DNA of 64,000 nucleotides from positions 43,134-107,133 of the forward strand of contig JAGXKN010000005.1 of the NCBI GenBank assembly GCA_018335195.1, read 5' to 3'. The notes beneath the pieces were generated by a model, which saw only the letters and a list, made by a program, of their open reading frames with translations, was not told where the DNA came from and did not search any database. How positions within the stretch are numbered: position 1 is the stretch's first letter; each line of letters opens with the position of its first letter. The DNA comes from Desulfobacterales bacterium (GTDB lineage: Bacteria; Desulfobacterota; Desulfobacteria; Desulfobacterales; Desulfosalsimonadaceae). This document shows positions 28,629 through 38,263 of the stretch, piece after piece. The position numbers were made by a program, and so were the translations under genes.

Positions 28629-29858
28629 TTACCCGATCATCTGGTTCATTTCGAAGATCGGCAGGCAGATGGAAAGCACGATAAAACCGACAACGATTCC
28701 CATGAACAGGATGATAAGGGGTTCGAGCAGGGCGGTCATGGATGAGACGGTGGCCTCGACCTCGTTTTCGTAAATATCCGCGATCTTGCCGAGCATGGCC
28801 TCGAGTTCCCCGCTGTTTTCCCCTACCTGAATCATCTGGATGGATATATGGGGCAAGACATTGGCGGTTTCAAGCGATGCTGCCAGACTCCCCCCTTTTT
28901 CCACGTTAAGCGCCGCATTTTCAATGGCGTCTCCAATCAACCGGTTGCCCACGATGTTTTTCACGATACCCAGGGCGGCCATCAGTGAAACCCCGTTTTC
29001 CAGAAGCGAGCCAAGGGTTCTGGAAAAACGTGCAACCGCCAGTTTGGTTTTCAAAGGGCCCAGCATCGGGAGCCGCAAGGCAAGCCTGTCAAAGGCGTAG
29101 CCCCCTTTGTCGGTCTTTTTCACGTGCCGGCCCACCATGAAAACCGCAACAAGGCCGATTAAAATGATCCACCATGCGTTTTTCAGAAAGTCGCTGGAGC
29201 TGATAAGGACCCGGGTCGGCAGGGGCAGGGCCTGGTCCATATCCGTGAAAATCGCGGTAATGCTGGGGACAATGTAGGTCAGCAGAAAAACCAGGATCAG
29301 GGTGCCCACAAACAGCATCAGGAGCGGATAGGCCATGGCCGAGCGGACGCTTTGGGAAATCGCCTGCTGGCGTTCCGTGATATCGGCCAGCCGGTTTAAC
29401 ACCAGTTCCAGCGTGCCCGAGGATTCCCCGGAGCCGACCATATTGACGTAAATATCGGAAAAGGTTTCCGGATATTGTCCGAGCGCGGCGGCAAAACTGC
29501 TGCCTTCCTCAATGGAATCTTTGATCTGGGCGATGGTGCGCTTTAATACAGCCGAGCGGGTCTGCGGAATCAGGGTGTTTAACGCGGAAACCAGCGGGAA
29601 TCCGGCCCCCAGGAGGGTGGCGAGCTGCCGGGTCATAACCGAGAGCTCGCCCTGGCTGACCCGGTTGGAAAAGGGGCGGAGCCATTCGGTTATACGGGTG
29701 CCTTGCCGCGAGTCGGTATCATAGACTTCCTTGATGGAAACCGGGTATATCCGGGAGGCCCGGAGCTTCTGGCGCGCAGCCGGGGCGCTGTCAGCGTCCA
29801 CGATATCCCTGATCGTTTTTCCATTGGCGTTTAATGCCGTGTATTCGAATATGGGCAT
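28629..29858 (-). CDS. gspF: T2SS inner-membrane platform protein GspF
   Basis: MPIFEYTALNANGKTIRDIVDADS...LTRQLATLLGAGFPLVSAL; three TM segments; two T2SSF domains. Confidence 0.94.
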   Translation of the reverse strand: MPIFEYTALNANGKTIRDIVDADSAPAARQKLRASRIYPVSIKEVYDTDSRQGTRITEWLRPFSNRVSQGELSVMTRQLATLLGAGFPLVSALNTLIPQTRSAVLKRTIAQIKDSIEEGSSFAAALGQYPETFSDIYVNMVGSGESSGTLELVLNRLADITERQQAISQSVRSAMAYPLLMLFVGTLILVFLLTYIVPSITAIFTDMDQALPLPTRVLISSSDFLKNAWWIILIGLVAVFMVGRHVKKTDKGGYAFDRLALRLPMLGPLKTKLAVARFSRTLGSLLENGVSLMAALGIVKNIVGNRLIGDAIENAALNVEKGGSLAASLETANVLPHISIQMIQVGENSGELEAMLGKIADIYENEVEATVSSMTALLEPLIILFMGIVVGFIVLSICLPIFEMNQMIG

Positions 29859-29971
29859 GCGTGTATTCCGGAAATCATCGGTTTGGTTGCATCATGGATC
29901 CTGGCTCGGATCTTTTATAACAATAATGGCCGGAAAATTCAATTGCCGGACAAGGATATCACCAATTCCCG

Positions 29972-30010
29972 CCCTGCGAAAGTCTTTGAAGCCAGATTTT
30001 TTTGCAGAGG
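29972..30010 (+). repeat. Dispersed intergenic repeat, copy C (left part)
   Basis: ccctgcgaaagtctttgaagccagatttttttgcagagg matches copy B left half. Confidence 0.6.
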
Positions 30011-30373
30011 CTCACGAGGTTTAAAGCTCCTGGAAAAACCCCGGTCTTCGAGGCCTCGCCGCGTGCTTCGCTTGCCGGGGCAACCACATGTCGCTACACT
30101 CGGGCCGGGCGTCTCTAAGGCTCGCTTCGCGGCGGCTCGGCAAACTCACGCGCTATCGCGGGCTCAAACAAAGCCGGCCGCCTGTTCCGCTTCGCCAAGA
30201 GCTGACACCGGCCCTCGTGCAATGCGTCATGCGGCAGCCCCGGCAATCTCCGCACGAGAAAACTCTCCATAGTCTCTCAGGCTAGGTTTGGGTTTTTTCA
30301 AGCTGTATAATTTATCTTTGAACCCTGGGAATTTTGGAATTTTCCTGAATTCGATGGGGGATGCTGTCGGGGG

Positions 30374-30418
30374 TTTGGGCAGGGCGCTGCGGATTTGAAA
30401 CGCAACAGCAACCAACCG
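30374..30418 (+). repeat. Dispersed intergenic repeat, copy D (right part)
   Basis: ttgggcagggcgctgcggatttgaaacgcaacagcaaccaaccgg matches copy B right half. Confidence 0.65.
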
Positions 30419-30542
30419 GAAATTCGTTGCCGGGATCGGAATCCCGATCGCGATCCTGATTTTGATGAGGAAAATTGCCGGTTGACAAAAAATCGAGGTG
30501 GTTTATAAAAAATAATTTTAAACGCAACTATGGAAAAAGGGG

Positions 30543-31670
30543 ATGATTCCGATGTTAAAAGTCGCATTCATTGGGTGGCGCGGCATGGTCGGCTCGGTGC
30601 TCATGGACCGGATGCGGGCCGAAGGCGATTTCGCCGGGTTTGAACCGCTTTTTGCCTCCACGTCCCAGGCCGGGCAGTCCGGACCGGATATCGGCATGGA
30701 TATTCCGCCGCTGGCAGATGCCTTTGATATGGAGCAGCTCGCGCAAAGCCATATCATTGTCACCTGTCAGGGAAGTGATTATACCAAGCAGGTCCACCCG
30801 GAGCTCCGGAAAAAGGGATGGGACGGCTACTGGATTGACGCATCTTCGGCCCTGCGAATGGCAGATGACAGCATCATCGTGCTCGATCCGGTCAACCGCG
30901 AGGTCATTGATAATGCCCTGGCCGGCGGGGTGAGGGATTTTATCGGCGGCAACTGCACGGTCAGCCTGATGTTAATGGCCGTGGGCGGCTTGTTTAAACA
31001 GGGCCTGGTGGAATGGATGACCTCAATGACCTACCAGGCGGCATCAGGTGCCGGGGCCAAGAATATGCGGGAACTGGTCTCCCAGATGAAGACCCTCGGC
31101 GAATCCGGAGAGTCCCTGCTTCGGGATCCGGCATCTGCTGTTCTGGATATTGACCAGTGCGTGCTCGATGCCATGACAAGTGATGGCTTCCCTGTTCAGT
31201 ACTGCGGCGGACCGCTTGCGGGCAGCCTGATTCCGTGGATTGACAATGCCATGGAAAGCGGCCAGACCCGCGAGGAATGGAAGGGTTTTGCCGAAACCAA
31301 CAAAATCCTGCAGACCGATCCGGTCATTCCCATCGATGGCATCTGTGTACGCATCGGAGCCATGCGCAGTCACAGCCAGGCCATTACCATCAAGCTCACC
31401 CGGGACGTGCCGGTTGACGAAATCACGAATATTCTCGGCGCGGCCAACGACTGGGTGGAAGTGGTGCCAAACACCAAGGAGGACAGCCTCAGGAGGCTGA
31501 CGCCCGCCGCGGTAACCGGCCGGCTGAGCGTACCTGTGGGACGGATCCGTAAAATGAACATCGGTCCAGAGTATCTGAGCCTGTTTACCGTGGGAGATCA
31601 GCTGCTGTGGGGTGCTGCCGAACCCATCCGCCGGATGTTTCGGATCGCGCTGGCGCACCTGGGAGAATAA
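30543..31670 (+). CDS. asd: Aspartate-semialdehyde dehydrogenase
   Basis: [34 protein letters not shown] (catalytic Cys), [16 protein letters not shown]; alternative start 30552. Confidence 0.95.
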   Translation: MIPMLKVAFIGWRGMVGSVLMDRMRAEGDFAGFEPLFASTSQAGQSGPDIGMDIPPLADAFDMEQLAQSHIIVTCQGSDYTKQVHPELRKKGWDGYWIDASSALRMADDSIIVLDPVNREVIDNALAGGVRDFIGGNCTVSLMLMAVGGLFKQGLVEWMTSMTYQAASGAGAKNMRELVSQMKTLGESGESLLRDPASAVLDIDQCVLDAMTSDGFPVQYCGGPLAGSLIPWIDNAMESGQTREEWKGFAETNKILQTDPVIPIDGICVRIGAMRSHSQAITIKLTRDVPVDEITNILGAANDWVEVVPNTKEDSLRRLTPAAVTGRLSVPVGRIRKMNIGPEYLSLFTVGDQLLWGAAEPIRRMFRIALAHLGE

Positions 31671-31673
31671 TTC

Positions 31674-32309
31674 TCAGGATACCAGGCCGAGGCTGAAAAG
31701 CGCCAAGTTGCCGGTAATGTGGATAACCACCGGAACTGCGAGGTTTTTTTCCGTTTCATAGGACAGGGCAAAGACCAGTCCGCCCACTGCCTGCGTGACC
31801 GGTATCCCCCGGGTGTGGTGTGCCCAGGCAAATACTGCGGTGCTGCCCAGAAGTGCGACGATAAAACCCCACCGCCGAAGCACGCCGAAGACGAGTCCCC
31901 GGAATATCAGCTCCTCGGCAAACGGGCTGATAATCCCGCCGATGAGGAAAAAGACAAGGATGCCGCCGGCGGTGGCCGGCAGGTTCATGGAGAGCATTTC
32001 CAGGGGATCGAATCCGGAAAGGTACAGAATTGTGCCGCATACCGCGGCAATGCCGCCGAATCCGGCAGACCACAGCACGCCCCGCATCAGCCCGGATTTG
32101 ATATCAGGCGGAATAATGCCGGGCAGTTGCGCGCCCGGCCCGAAGATCTGGGCTGCGGCAATGATTGCGACCGCATCGAGCACCCGGGCCGCACCTGCGG
32201 TAAGCAGCGGATCCCGTATAGCGAAGCTGGCCGCGATTTCAATTGCGATCACCGCAAGTGCGCTTACGGCAAACGGTTTCCACGCGTATCTGAGCGTTTC
32301 TGTTTCCAT
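31674..32309 (-). CDS. CPBP family intramembrane glutamic endopeptidase
   Basis: FAEELIFRG (EExxxR), FAWAHH, HITGN motifs plus multiple TM helices. Confidence 0.88.
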   Translation of the reverse strand: METETLRYAWKPFAVSALAVIAIEIAASFAIRDPLLTAGAARVLDAVAIIAAAQIFGPGAQLPGIIPPDIKSGLMRGVLWSAGFGGIAAVCGTILYLSGFDPLEMLSMNLPATAGGILVFFLIGGIISPFAEELIFRGLVFGVLRRWGFIVALLGSTAVFAWAHHTRGIPVTQAVGGLVFALSYETEKNLAVPVVIHITGNLALFSLGLVS

Positions 32310-33769
32310 CCCAGTCGTCTCATGGCGTTATATGCGTATTGCTGTACGTACCAGTGGGGAATCTCCCGGATGCGGTTTTTTATGAAATCCATCGCGTTTT
32401 GGCCGCCCAGGCGCCCCAGGCCGGCGTAGGCCATGCAGGCCACATTGGGCGACGGATCCCCTGTCAGGGTTTTGAGCAGATCGCGGTTGTTGGCTGAATT
32501 TGAATTTCCCAGGCCCCGGGCCAGCCAGTATCGCACAGGCACGTGCGGACTTTCCGCCAGTTCCGGGCCGATATTATAGGCACCCGGGCTGCGGCCTTCG
32601 GCGGCAATCGTTTTCAGGGCATCCCGCTGCTTATGCCACGATTCCGAGTGCAGCGCCGTTCGGATATCCGAAAGCTTGTCTGATTGAAAATTTTCCGCAT
32701 ACAGGGGAATAAGCACGGCCGCGGCAAGGCCCAGGCAGATCACTGAGGCGCATATCCCGCGCCCGGGCACGGACCGGACGAATACGAGCAGAAGACAGAG
32801 CCCGGCATGTACAAGTATGTATAATCCCAGGGGGAAAGCCGCAATCAGGCCGTAAAGACTGGCCTGCCGGAAAAAACGGTATGTATCCGCCCGTATGGAA
32901 ACGGTTTTCAGCTTTTGTCCCGGGTCGGACAGGAAATTTTGAAGCCCGGTTTCAAGCAGGACGGATTCGTCTGCGGCAAATTGCAGCCGGTTATTTTCAG
33001 AGCGGATTGTTATCCCGCAAGGGGCGTCTCCGGCTACCGGCAGATAATCAAATGCAATCAACCGCCCGGCGATTTGCCGATACCGGGCAGGGGAGGCGGC
33101 GTTTTCGATCCGGCACGGCTTTATCAGCTTATTGGCCAGGGGCTGGATCATGTTGGCCGGGTAGAGGGTATAGCTGTAGTAAAATGCATTGACCTGCTTG
33201 CCGGCCGGGTTGGAAAGCAGAATATAGTCCCGGATGGAAATGAATATGTTCTGCTGCAGGCAGGGAATCCATGCAACAGCTGCGATTGCCACGACAATGA
33301 TGTGTGCGGCCCGGACATGTCCGTGCCCGGTCTGTGCAGGCGGCATCCAGGTCCGTGCGGCGGCGAACACGGCCGGCGGCACCAGGAGAAACACAATCGA
33401 TGCCGGCAGGTTCCACCCCTGCAGGTTGCCTGCGATCAACAATGCCAGCCAGGCTGCAACAAGCACTGCAGTGTAAACCCGGCTGCCGGGCAAAAGCCTT
33501 TTTAGCACCCAGGCCGCAAAAAAGGCCGCCAGGGTCAGCCCGGCGCCGGTGGTGAGCGTAAAGAACAGGGCGCCGCAGAATGCGGGCATGAATTGCAAAA
33601 GGCTCGGCATGACAATCCCGTTGGGCACGACCAGGTAACCGGCGGCCTTCATGACTGCCAGTTCATCATGGAGCCGATGGTTGGAAACAAAGACCAGTGC
33701 CGAAAAAAGGATCTGGGAAAGCGCCAGCCCGAAAAGGAGCATGGAAGCCGGAAAGACCAGGCGCTTCAT
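32264..33769 (-). CDS. Multi-TM membrane protein with C-terminal HEAT-like repeats
   Basis: Several TM helices; C-terminal VRYWLARGLGNSNSANNRDLLKTLTGDPSPNVACMAYAGLGRLGG. Confidence 0.7.
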   Translation of the reverse strand: MKRLVFPASMLLFGLALSQILFSALVFVSNHRLHDELAVMKAAGYLVVPNGIVMPSLLQFMPAFCGALFFTLTTGAGLTLAAFFAAWVLKRLLPGSRVYTAVLVAAWLALLIAGNLQGWNLPASIVFLLVPPAVFAAARTWMPPAQTGHGHVRAAHIIVVAIAAVAWIPCLQQNIFISIRDYILLSNPAGKQVNAFYYSYTLYPANMIQPLANKLIKPCRIENAASPARYRQIAGRLIAFDYLPVAGDAPCGITIRSENNRLQFAADESVLLETGLQNFLSDPGQKLKTVSIRADTYRFFRQASLYGLIAAFPLGLYILVHAGLCLLLVFVRSVPGRGICASVICLGLAAAVLIPLYAENFQSDKLSDIRTALHSESWHKQRDALKTIAAEGRSPGAYNIGPELAESPHVPVRYWLARGLGNSNSANNRDLLKTLTGDPSPNVACMAYAGLGRLGGQNAMDFIKNRIREIPHWYVQQYAYNAMRRLGWKQKRSDTRGNRLP

Positions 33770-33770
33770 G

Positions 33771-34214
33771 TTACTTGCCAGCCAGGTTGAGTGCCGCGTC
33801 CAAAGCCAGCAGATAGCCGTAGGCGCCCAGCCCGGAGATCTGCCCGGTGGCCGCGTCCGCGATTATGGACTTGTGCCGGAATTCCTCCCGTTTGCAAATG
33901 TTGGAGAGATGCACCTCGATAACCGGTATCTCCAGCAGCAAAACGGCATCGCGGATGGCCACACTGGTGTGGGTGTAGGCCGCGGGATTGATAATCAGGG
34001 CGCTGCAATTGCCTGCAGCCTGCTGGATGGCTTCTACGATTTCACCTTCATGATTGGACTGAAACGTGTTTATGGCAGCGCCCTGTTTTTCCGCCCTTGC
34101 CCGCAGGGCCTCGTTGATCTCGGAAAGCGAGGTGCTGCCATAGGTCTCCGGCTCCCGGTTGCCGAGCATGTTGAGATTGGGGCCGTGAATGACCAGGATC
34201 GGTTTGTTGTCCAT
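33771..34214 (-). CDS. aroQ: Type II 3-dehydroquinate dehydratase
   Basis: ILVIHGPNLNMLGNREPETYGSTSL, FQSNHEGEIV, INPAAYTHTSVAIRDA, EVHLSNI. Confidence 0.97.
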   Translation of the reverse strand: MDNKPILVIHGPNLNMLGNREPETYGSTSLSEINEALRARAEKQGAAINTFQSNHEGEIVEAIQQAAGNCSALIINPAAYTHTSVAIRDAVLLLEIPVIEVHLSNICKREEFRHKSIIADAATGQISGLGAYGYLLALDAALNLAGK

Positions 34215-34294
34215 TCGTGCCCTCCTTTTAATGTGAGGGGATTTTCATTGTTTCGATATACGGATTCTGTATTGACAGGGATTGCGTTCGAACT

Positions 34295-34963
34295 TTAATT
34301 GACCGCTTCCGCGATGGTCGTTTTAAAGGAAGCAATGGTTTCCCCGTAGTCCGCGCTGCTGAAGATGGCGGATCCGGCTACAAAGGCGTCCGTACCGGCA
34401 GCGGCGATTTCCCCGATGGTGTCCCGGTTGACACCGCCGTCGAGTTCAACGAGCGTGGAAAGCCCCCGGCGCACAATTGTTTGCTTTAAGCGCTGGACTT
34501 TGTCCAGGATGCCGCGGATGAAGGACTGGCCGCCAAAGCCGGGATTTACGCTCATGAGCAAAACGAAATCGATTTCTTCCAAAATCCAGTCCAACGCGGT
34601 AAGCGGGGTTGCCGGGTTGAGCACGACTCCGGGCCGGCAGCCGGCGCTTTTGATCAGATCAACGGTGCGGTGCAGATGCACGCACTCCTCGGCATGCACC
34701 GAGATGAGATCGGCCCCGGCATTTGCAAAATCCGCGATGAAGTGATCCGGGTTTTCGATCATCAGATGGACGTCCATGGGAAGCGAGGTCACCCGTTTGG
34801 CCGCTTCCACGACCATGGGGCCAATGGTAATGTTGGGCACGAAATGCCCGTCCATGACATCCACGTGGATCCAGTCGGCGCCGGCGTTTTCCACGGCCCG
34901 GATTTCGTCGCCCAGTTTTGAAAAATCCGCTGAAAGAATCGAAGGTGCGATAATCGTGTCCAT
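34295..34963 (-). CDS. rpe: Ribulose-phosphate 3-epimerase
   Basis: IIAPSILSADFSKLGDEI, IHVDVMDGHFVPNITIGP, LMSVNPGFGGQSFI, ELDGGVN; ATG at 34963 preferred. Confidence 0.97.
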   Translation of the reverse strand: MDTIIAPSILSADFSKLGDEIRAVENAGADWIHVDVMDGHFVPNITIGPMVVEAAKRVTSLPMDVHLMIENPDHFIADFANAGADLISVHAEECVHLHRTVDLIKSAGCRPGVVLNPATPLTALDWILEEIDFVLLMSVNPGFGGQSFIRGILDKVQRLKQTIVRRGLSTLVELDGGVNRDTIGEIAAAGTDAFVAGSAIFSSADYGETIASFKTTIAEAVN

Positions 34964-35013
34964 TTTTTTCTCCGTTGCAGTCTTTATCGTTGTTGCCATC
35001 GTTTCCGGTATTT

Positions 35014-35970
35014 TTAATGATAGATTTCCGATTTGACCAGTTCATCGTTGCGGTACAGGAAAACAGCTCCCCGGACGTGCTGTGGAATAACGGCCCAGAG
35101 CAGCGTATCAGGTTTCATCAGGCCGTCATAAATCGTCAGTTGGGTGCCAAAGCAATTCATCTCCAGGCGGATGTGCTGTTTGAGGAACCCGGGCGCGACG
35201 CGGTAGGAAAAAAGGACCCGGTTTTCTTCGGCATCCCTTTGCCTGGCGCCGGGTTTGCGGTTGACCATCAGTCGGACTTTTTTGCCTTCTTCCACCCGGT
35301 ATCCGGCAGGCGGTGCCTGGCCGAGGACAGCATTTTCCGGTTTTGCAGGGTCGTGCAGGTACTTGATGTCCTCGAGCCGCATACGATGTTTTTCAATGGC
35401 GAGCATGGCTTCATCCAGAAAATCGCCTTTAAGATCCGGCATCTTAAAGGATTCGGGCCGCGGCCCGGAACTGACAAGCAGGTGGACGGGGGTGGCGCGC
35501 CGGATGGTTTTTCCGGCAGCCGGGCTCTGGGCGATTACCGCATCTTTTGCAACCCTGCGGGAATGCGTTCTGGAGATGTTTCCCGTGTCCAATCCGTTGT
35601 CTTCAAGAATTATTTCCGCCCGGTCCGCCTGCTGTCCCTTGAGGTCCGGAAGGGTTACAGTCCTGGCGCCCTTTGAGATTACAACAGACACGTCCCGGTT
35701 TTTTTTGATTTCCTCGCCTGCAGACGGATTCTGGTGCATGATATGATTCCTGGGGATGTCATCGCTGTATTCCAGGTCCTTCACCTTGGTATTCAATCCC
35801 AGGTCCGTGAGCATTTCAAGGGCGGCAATGGCGTTTTTGCCTTCAAGCTCGGGCACCACCACCGCATCCCCGCTTTTGATAATAAACGACAGGGTAAAAA
35901 AGGCGCTCAGCCCTGCGATCACGCAGAATATGACCAGTACGGCAAGGTATTTCAGCAGGGTTCGTATCAT
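35014..35970 (-). CDS. PASTA-domain membrane-anchored protein (no kinase domain)
   Basis: N-terminal TM followed by three PASTA-like units (VVPELEGKNAIAALEMLTDLGL; TLPDLKGQQADRAEIILEDNGL; KMPDLKGDFLDEAMLAIEKHRM). Confidence 0.85.
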   Translation of the reverse strand: MIRTLLKYLAVLVIFCVIAGLSAFFTLSFIIKSGDAVVVPELEGKNAIAALEMLTDLGLNTKVKDLEYSDDIPRNHIMHQNPSAGEEIKKNRDVSVVISKGARTVTLPDLKGQQADRAEIILEDNGLDTGNISRTHSRRVAKDAVIAQSPAAGKTIRRATPVHLLVSSGPRPESFKMPDLKGDFLDEAMLAIEKHRMRLEDIKYLHDPAKPENAVLGQAPPAGYRVEEGKKVRLMVNRKPGARQRDAEENRVLFSYRVAPGFLKQHIRLEMNCFGTQLTIYDGLMKPDTLLWAVIPQHVRGAVFLYRNDELVKSEIYH

Positions 35971-37328
35971 CGCCTCCGCCTGAGCCTTGCAATAAAAAAT
36001 CCATCCGTGTGATGTCTGTGCGGCAGCAGACGCAGAAATCCTTTCGGGTCTGCAAGGTCGGCAAGCTCAGGGAGCACGCTGCCCGCGGGCTCGACTTCGA
36101 AATGGTCGGCAGCATCACAGAATTCGGATATGACCGTATCGGTTTCCTCGGGTTCCATGCTGCACACTGCATAAACCAGAATCCCGCCGGGCGCAAGCCC
36201 TTGGGCGGCATTGGTCAGGAGCCGGATCTGCTTTTGCTGATACCTGGGGAAATCGCGTTTTTCGGCAGCCCACTTGATGTCGGGATTTCTCCGGATCACG
36301 CCCAGCCCGGAGCAGGGTGCGTCAACCAGGACGCGGTCAAACCGGCCGGCATCCGTTCGGTCAAGGGCTGCTTCAAGGTCGTGGCAACGGGTTTGCGCAA
36401 TATGCACCCCGAGCCGCTGCATTGCTGATAGTAGATCTTCGAGCTTCTGATTGTCGCTGTCCATGGCAACAATTTTTCCGCGGTTGTCCATGCACTGGGC
36501 AATATGCCCGGTTTTTCCGCCGAGTCCGGCGCATGCATCCAGGATGTTTTCGCCCGGTTCCGGGGCCAGTACCCGGGTGGCAAGCTGGGCGGCTTCATCC
36601 TGCACCTGGAACCAGCCCTCTTCAAATCCGGGCAGGTCGGGAATCGGTCCGTGCAGGCCGGGCAGGGCAATCCCGTGTCCGGCCCATTTGGTGGGTTCGG
36701 GGTCGTCACCGGTACCGGCAAGGGCCTTTATGAGTTTTTCGCGGGTGGTTTTCAATGAGTTTGCCCGTACGGTCACCGGCGGGATTTCATTGAAATAACG
36801 GCACAATTGCTGGGTCTCCTCGATGCCGTATCGATTTTGCCAGCGCCGGATCAGCCACTGCGGAAACGATTCGTCTACCGCCAGCGCCTGTATCGGATCC
36901 TTTTCCGGATCCGGCCAGTTGACTGCATCCGGTCTGCGGGCCGCATTGCGAAGCAGTCCGTTGACAAAACGCACCACCTGCGGCGGGGCGGATTTTTTCG
37001 CCATTTCCACCGAGGTGTTCACTGCCGCGGAATGGGGTATTTTCGATAAAAACAGCATTTGAAAAAGGCCGATGCGCAGGATGTTCAATATCTCGGGCTT
37101 AATCTGATTAATCGGCCGGGTGGCAAACACGGAAATATGCCAATCCAGTCTCGTCCGCCAGCGCAGCACGCCGTATATGATGGCATAGGCCAGGGCCCGG
37201 TCCCGGCGGGACATGTCCGCGCCGGGAGACGCAAACCGCATGTTGAGCAGTTGATCCAGGTTTGCACGCCCCCGCGTAAGATCGTTTAAAACAGACAGTG
37301 CCAGCTGCCGGGGGGTATCTGCGCTCAT
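35967..37328 (-). CDS. rsmB: 16S rRNA (cytosine967-C5)-methyltransferase RsmB
   Basis: NusB-like N-terminus; DACAGLGGKTGHIAQ, VDAPCSGLGVIRRNPDIKW, YAVCSMEPEE. Confidence 0.95.
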   Translation of the reverse strand: MSADTPRQLALSVLNDLTRGRANLDQLLNMRFASPGADMSRRDRALAYAIIYGVLRWRTRLDWHISVFATRPINQIKPEILNILRIGLFQMLFLSKIPHSAAVNTSVEMAKKSAPPQVVRFVNGLLRNAARRPDAVNWPDPEKDPIQALAVDESFPQWLIRRWQNRYGIEETQQLCRYFNEIPPVTVRANSLKTTREKLIKALAGTGDDPEPTKWAGHGIALPGLHGPIPDLPGFEEGWFQVQDEAAQLATRVLAPEPGENILDACAGLGGKTGHIAQCMDNRGKIVAMDSDNQKLEDLLSAMQRLGVHIAQTRCHDLEAALDRTDAGRFDRVLVDAPCSGLGVIRRNPDIKWAAEKRDFPRYQQKQIRLLTNAAQGLAPGGILVYAVCSMEPEETDTVISEFCDAADHFEVEPAGSVLPELADLADPKGFLRLLPHRHHTDGFFIARLRRRR

Positions 37329-38263
37329 GTCAGCACGGTTCCGGCCGACATGGTCGATCCCTTCAGAAATTCGCTGATTTCCAGTCGTTTGCCGGATGCG
37401 GCCTGGATTTCCAGAATGGACAGGGCATCCTCGCCGGCAGCAACGCGAAGTTCGTTTTCAAAACCCTGGATTATCGTGCCGGGGGGCGCATCTTCTGTCC
37501 GGGGGCGCACCTCGGCCCGGTATATGTTGAGCCGTTTTTCCCCCAGGTAGGTATATGCCCCGGGCCAGGGAGACAGGCCCCGGATCAGGCGCTCCAAGTA
37601 ATCGGCGGGCCGGCGCCAGTCAAGGCAGCCGTCGGATTTTTTCAGCAGGGGCGCATGCGAGGCAGCGGCATGATTCTGGGGGGTGGTCCGAATCGTCCCG
37701 GATGAAAAGCCTTCCAGGGTTTCATGCAGCACATCCGCGGACAACCGGGATAGCCGGTCATGAAGGGTGCCGGCCGTATCATCTGCATGAATGGGGGTTT
37801 TGCGGGCCGCCAGGATCTCCCCCGTATCCAGCCCGGCGTCCATGAGCATGCCGGTCACGCCGGTTTCCGCCTCTCCGTTGATTATTGCCCATTGAATGGG
37901 GGCCGGTCCCCGGTATTTCGGCAGAAGGGAGGCATGCAGGTTGATTGCGCCCAAGGCGGGCATTTCCAACAGCCGCTTGGGCAGAATATGGCCGAATGCC
38001 ACGACCACGAAAAGATCGGGCCGATGCGCCGCAATGGTATTGCGGAATTCTTCGGTTTTTACCGATTCCGGCTGGACCACCGGATATCCGAGTTCGGCTG
38101 CTGCTTGCTTCACCGGAGGCTCGGCAAGCCTGCGGCCTCTGCCTTTGGGGCGGTCGGGCTGTGTAACAACCAGGTCCACGCTGTGCGGGCTTTCATGCAG
38201 CGCGCGCAGAGCGGGTACGGCAAACTCCGGGGTGCCCATGAAAATTACGTGAAATTGCGTCAT
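37325..38263 (-). CDS. fmt: Methionyl-tRNA formyltransferase
   Basis: VIFMGTPEFAVPAL, INLHASLLPKYRGPAPIQWAIINGE, TGVTGMLMDAGLDTGEIL. Confidence 0.97.
   Translation of the reverse strand: MTQFHVIFMGTPEFAVPALRALHESPHSVDLVVTQPDRPKGRGRRLAEPPVKQAAAELGYPVVQPESVKTEEFRNTIAAHRPDLFVVVAFGHILPKRLLEMPALGAINLHASLLPKYRGPAPIQWAIINGEAETGVTGMLMDAGLDTGEILAARKTPIHADDTAGTLHDRLSRLSADVLHETLEGFSSGTIRTTPQNHAAASHAPLLKKSDGCLDWRRPADYLERLIRGLSPWPGAYTYLGEKRLNIYRAEVRPRTEDAPPGTIIQGFENELRVAAGEDALSILEIQAASGKRLEISEFLKGSTMSAGTVLT

Noticed and set aside
30020-30290. Small ORFs in the GC-rich gspF-asd gap (30088-30285, 29883-30272)
   Set aside because: Composition and short inverted motifs suggest non-coding or repeat DNA; no RBS or protein motif.
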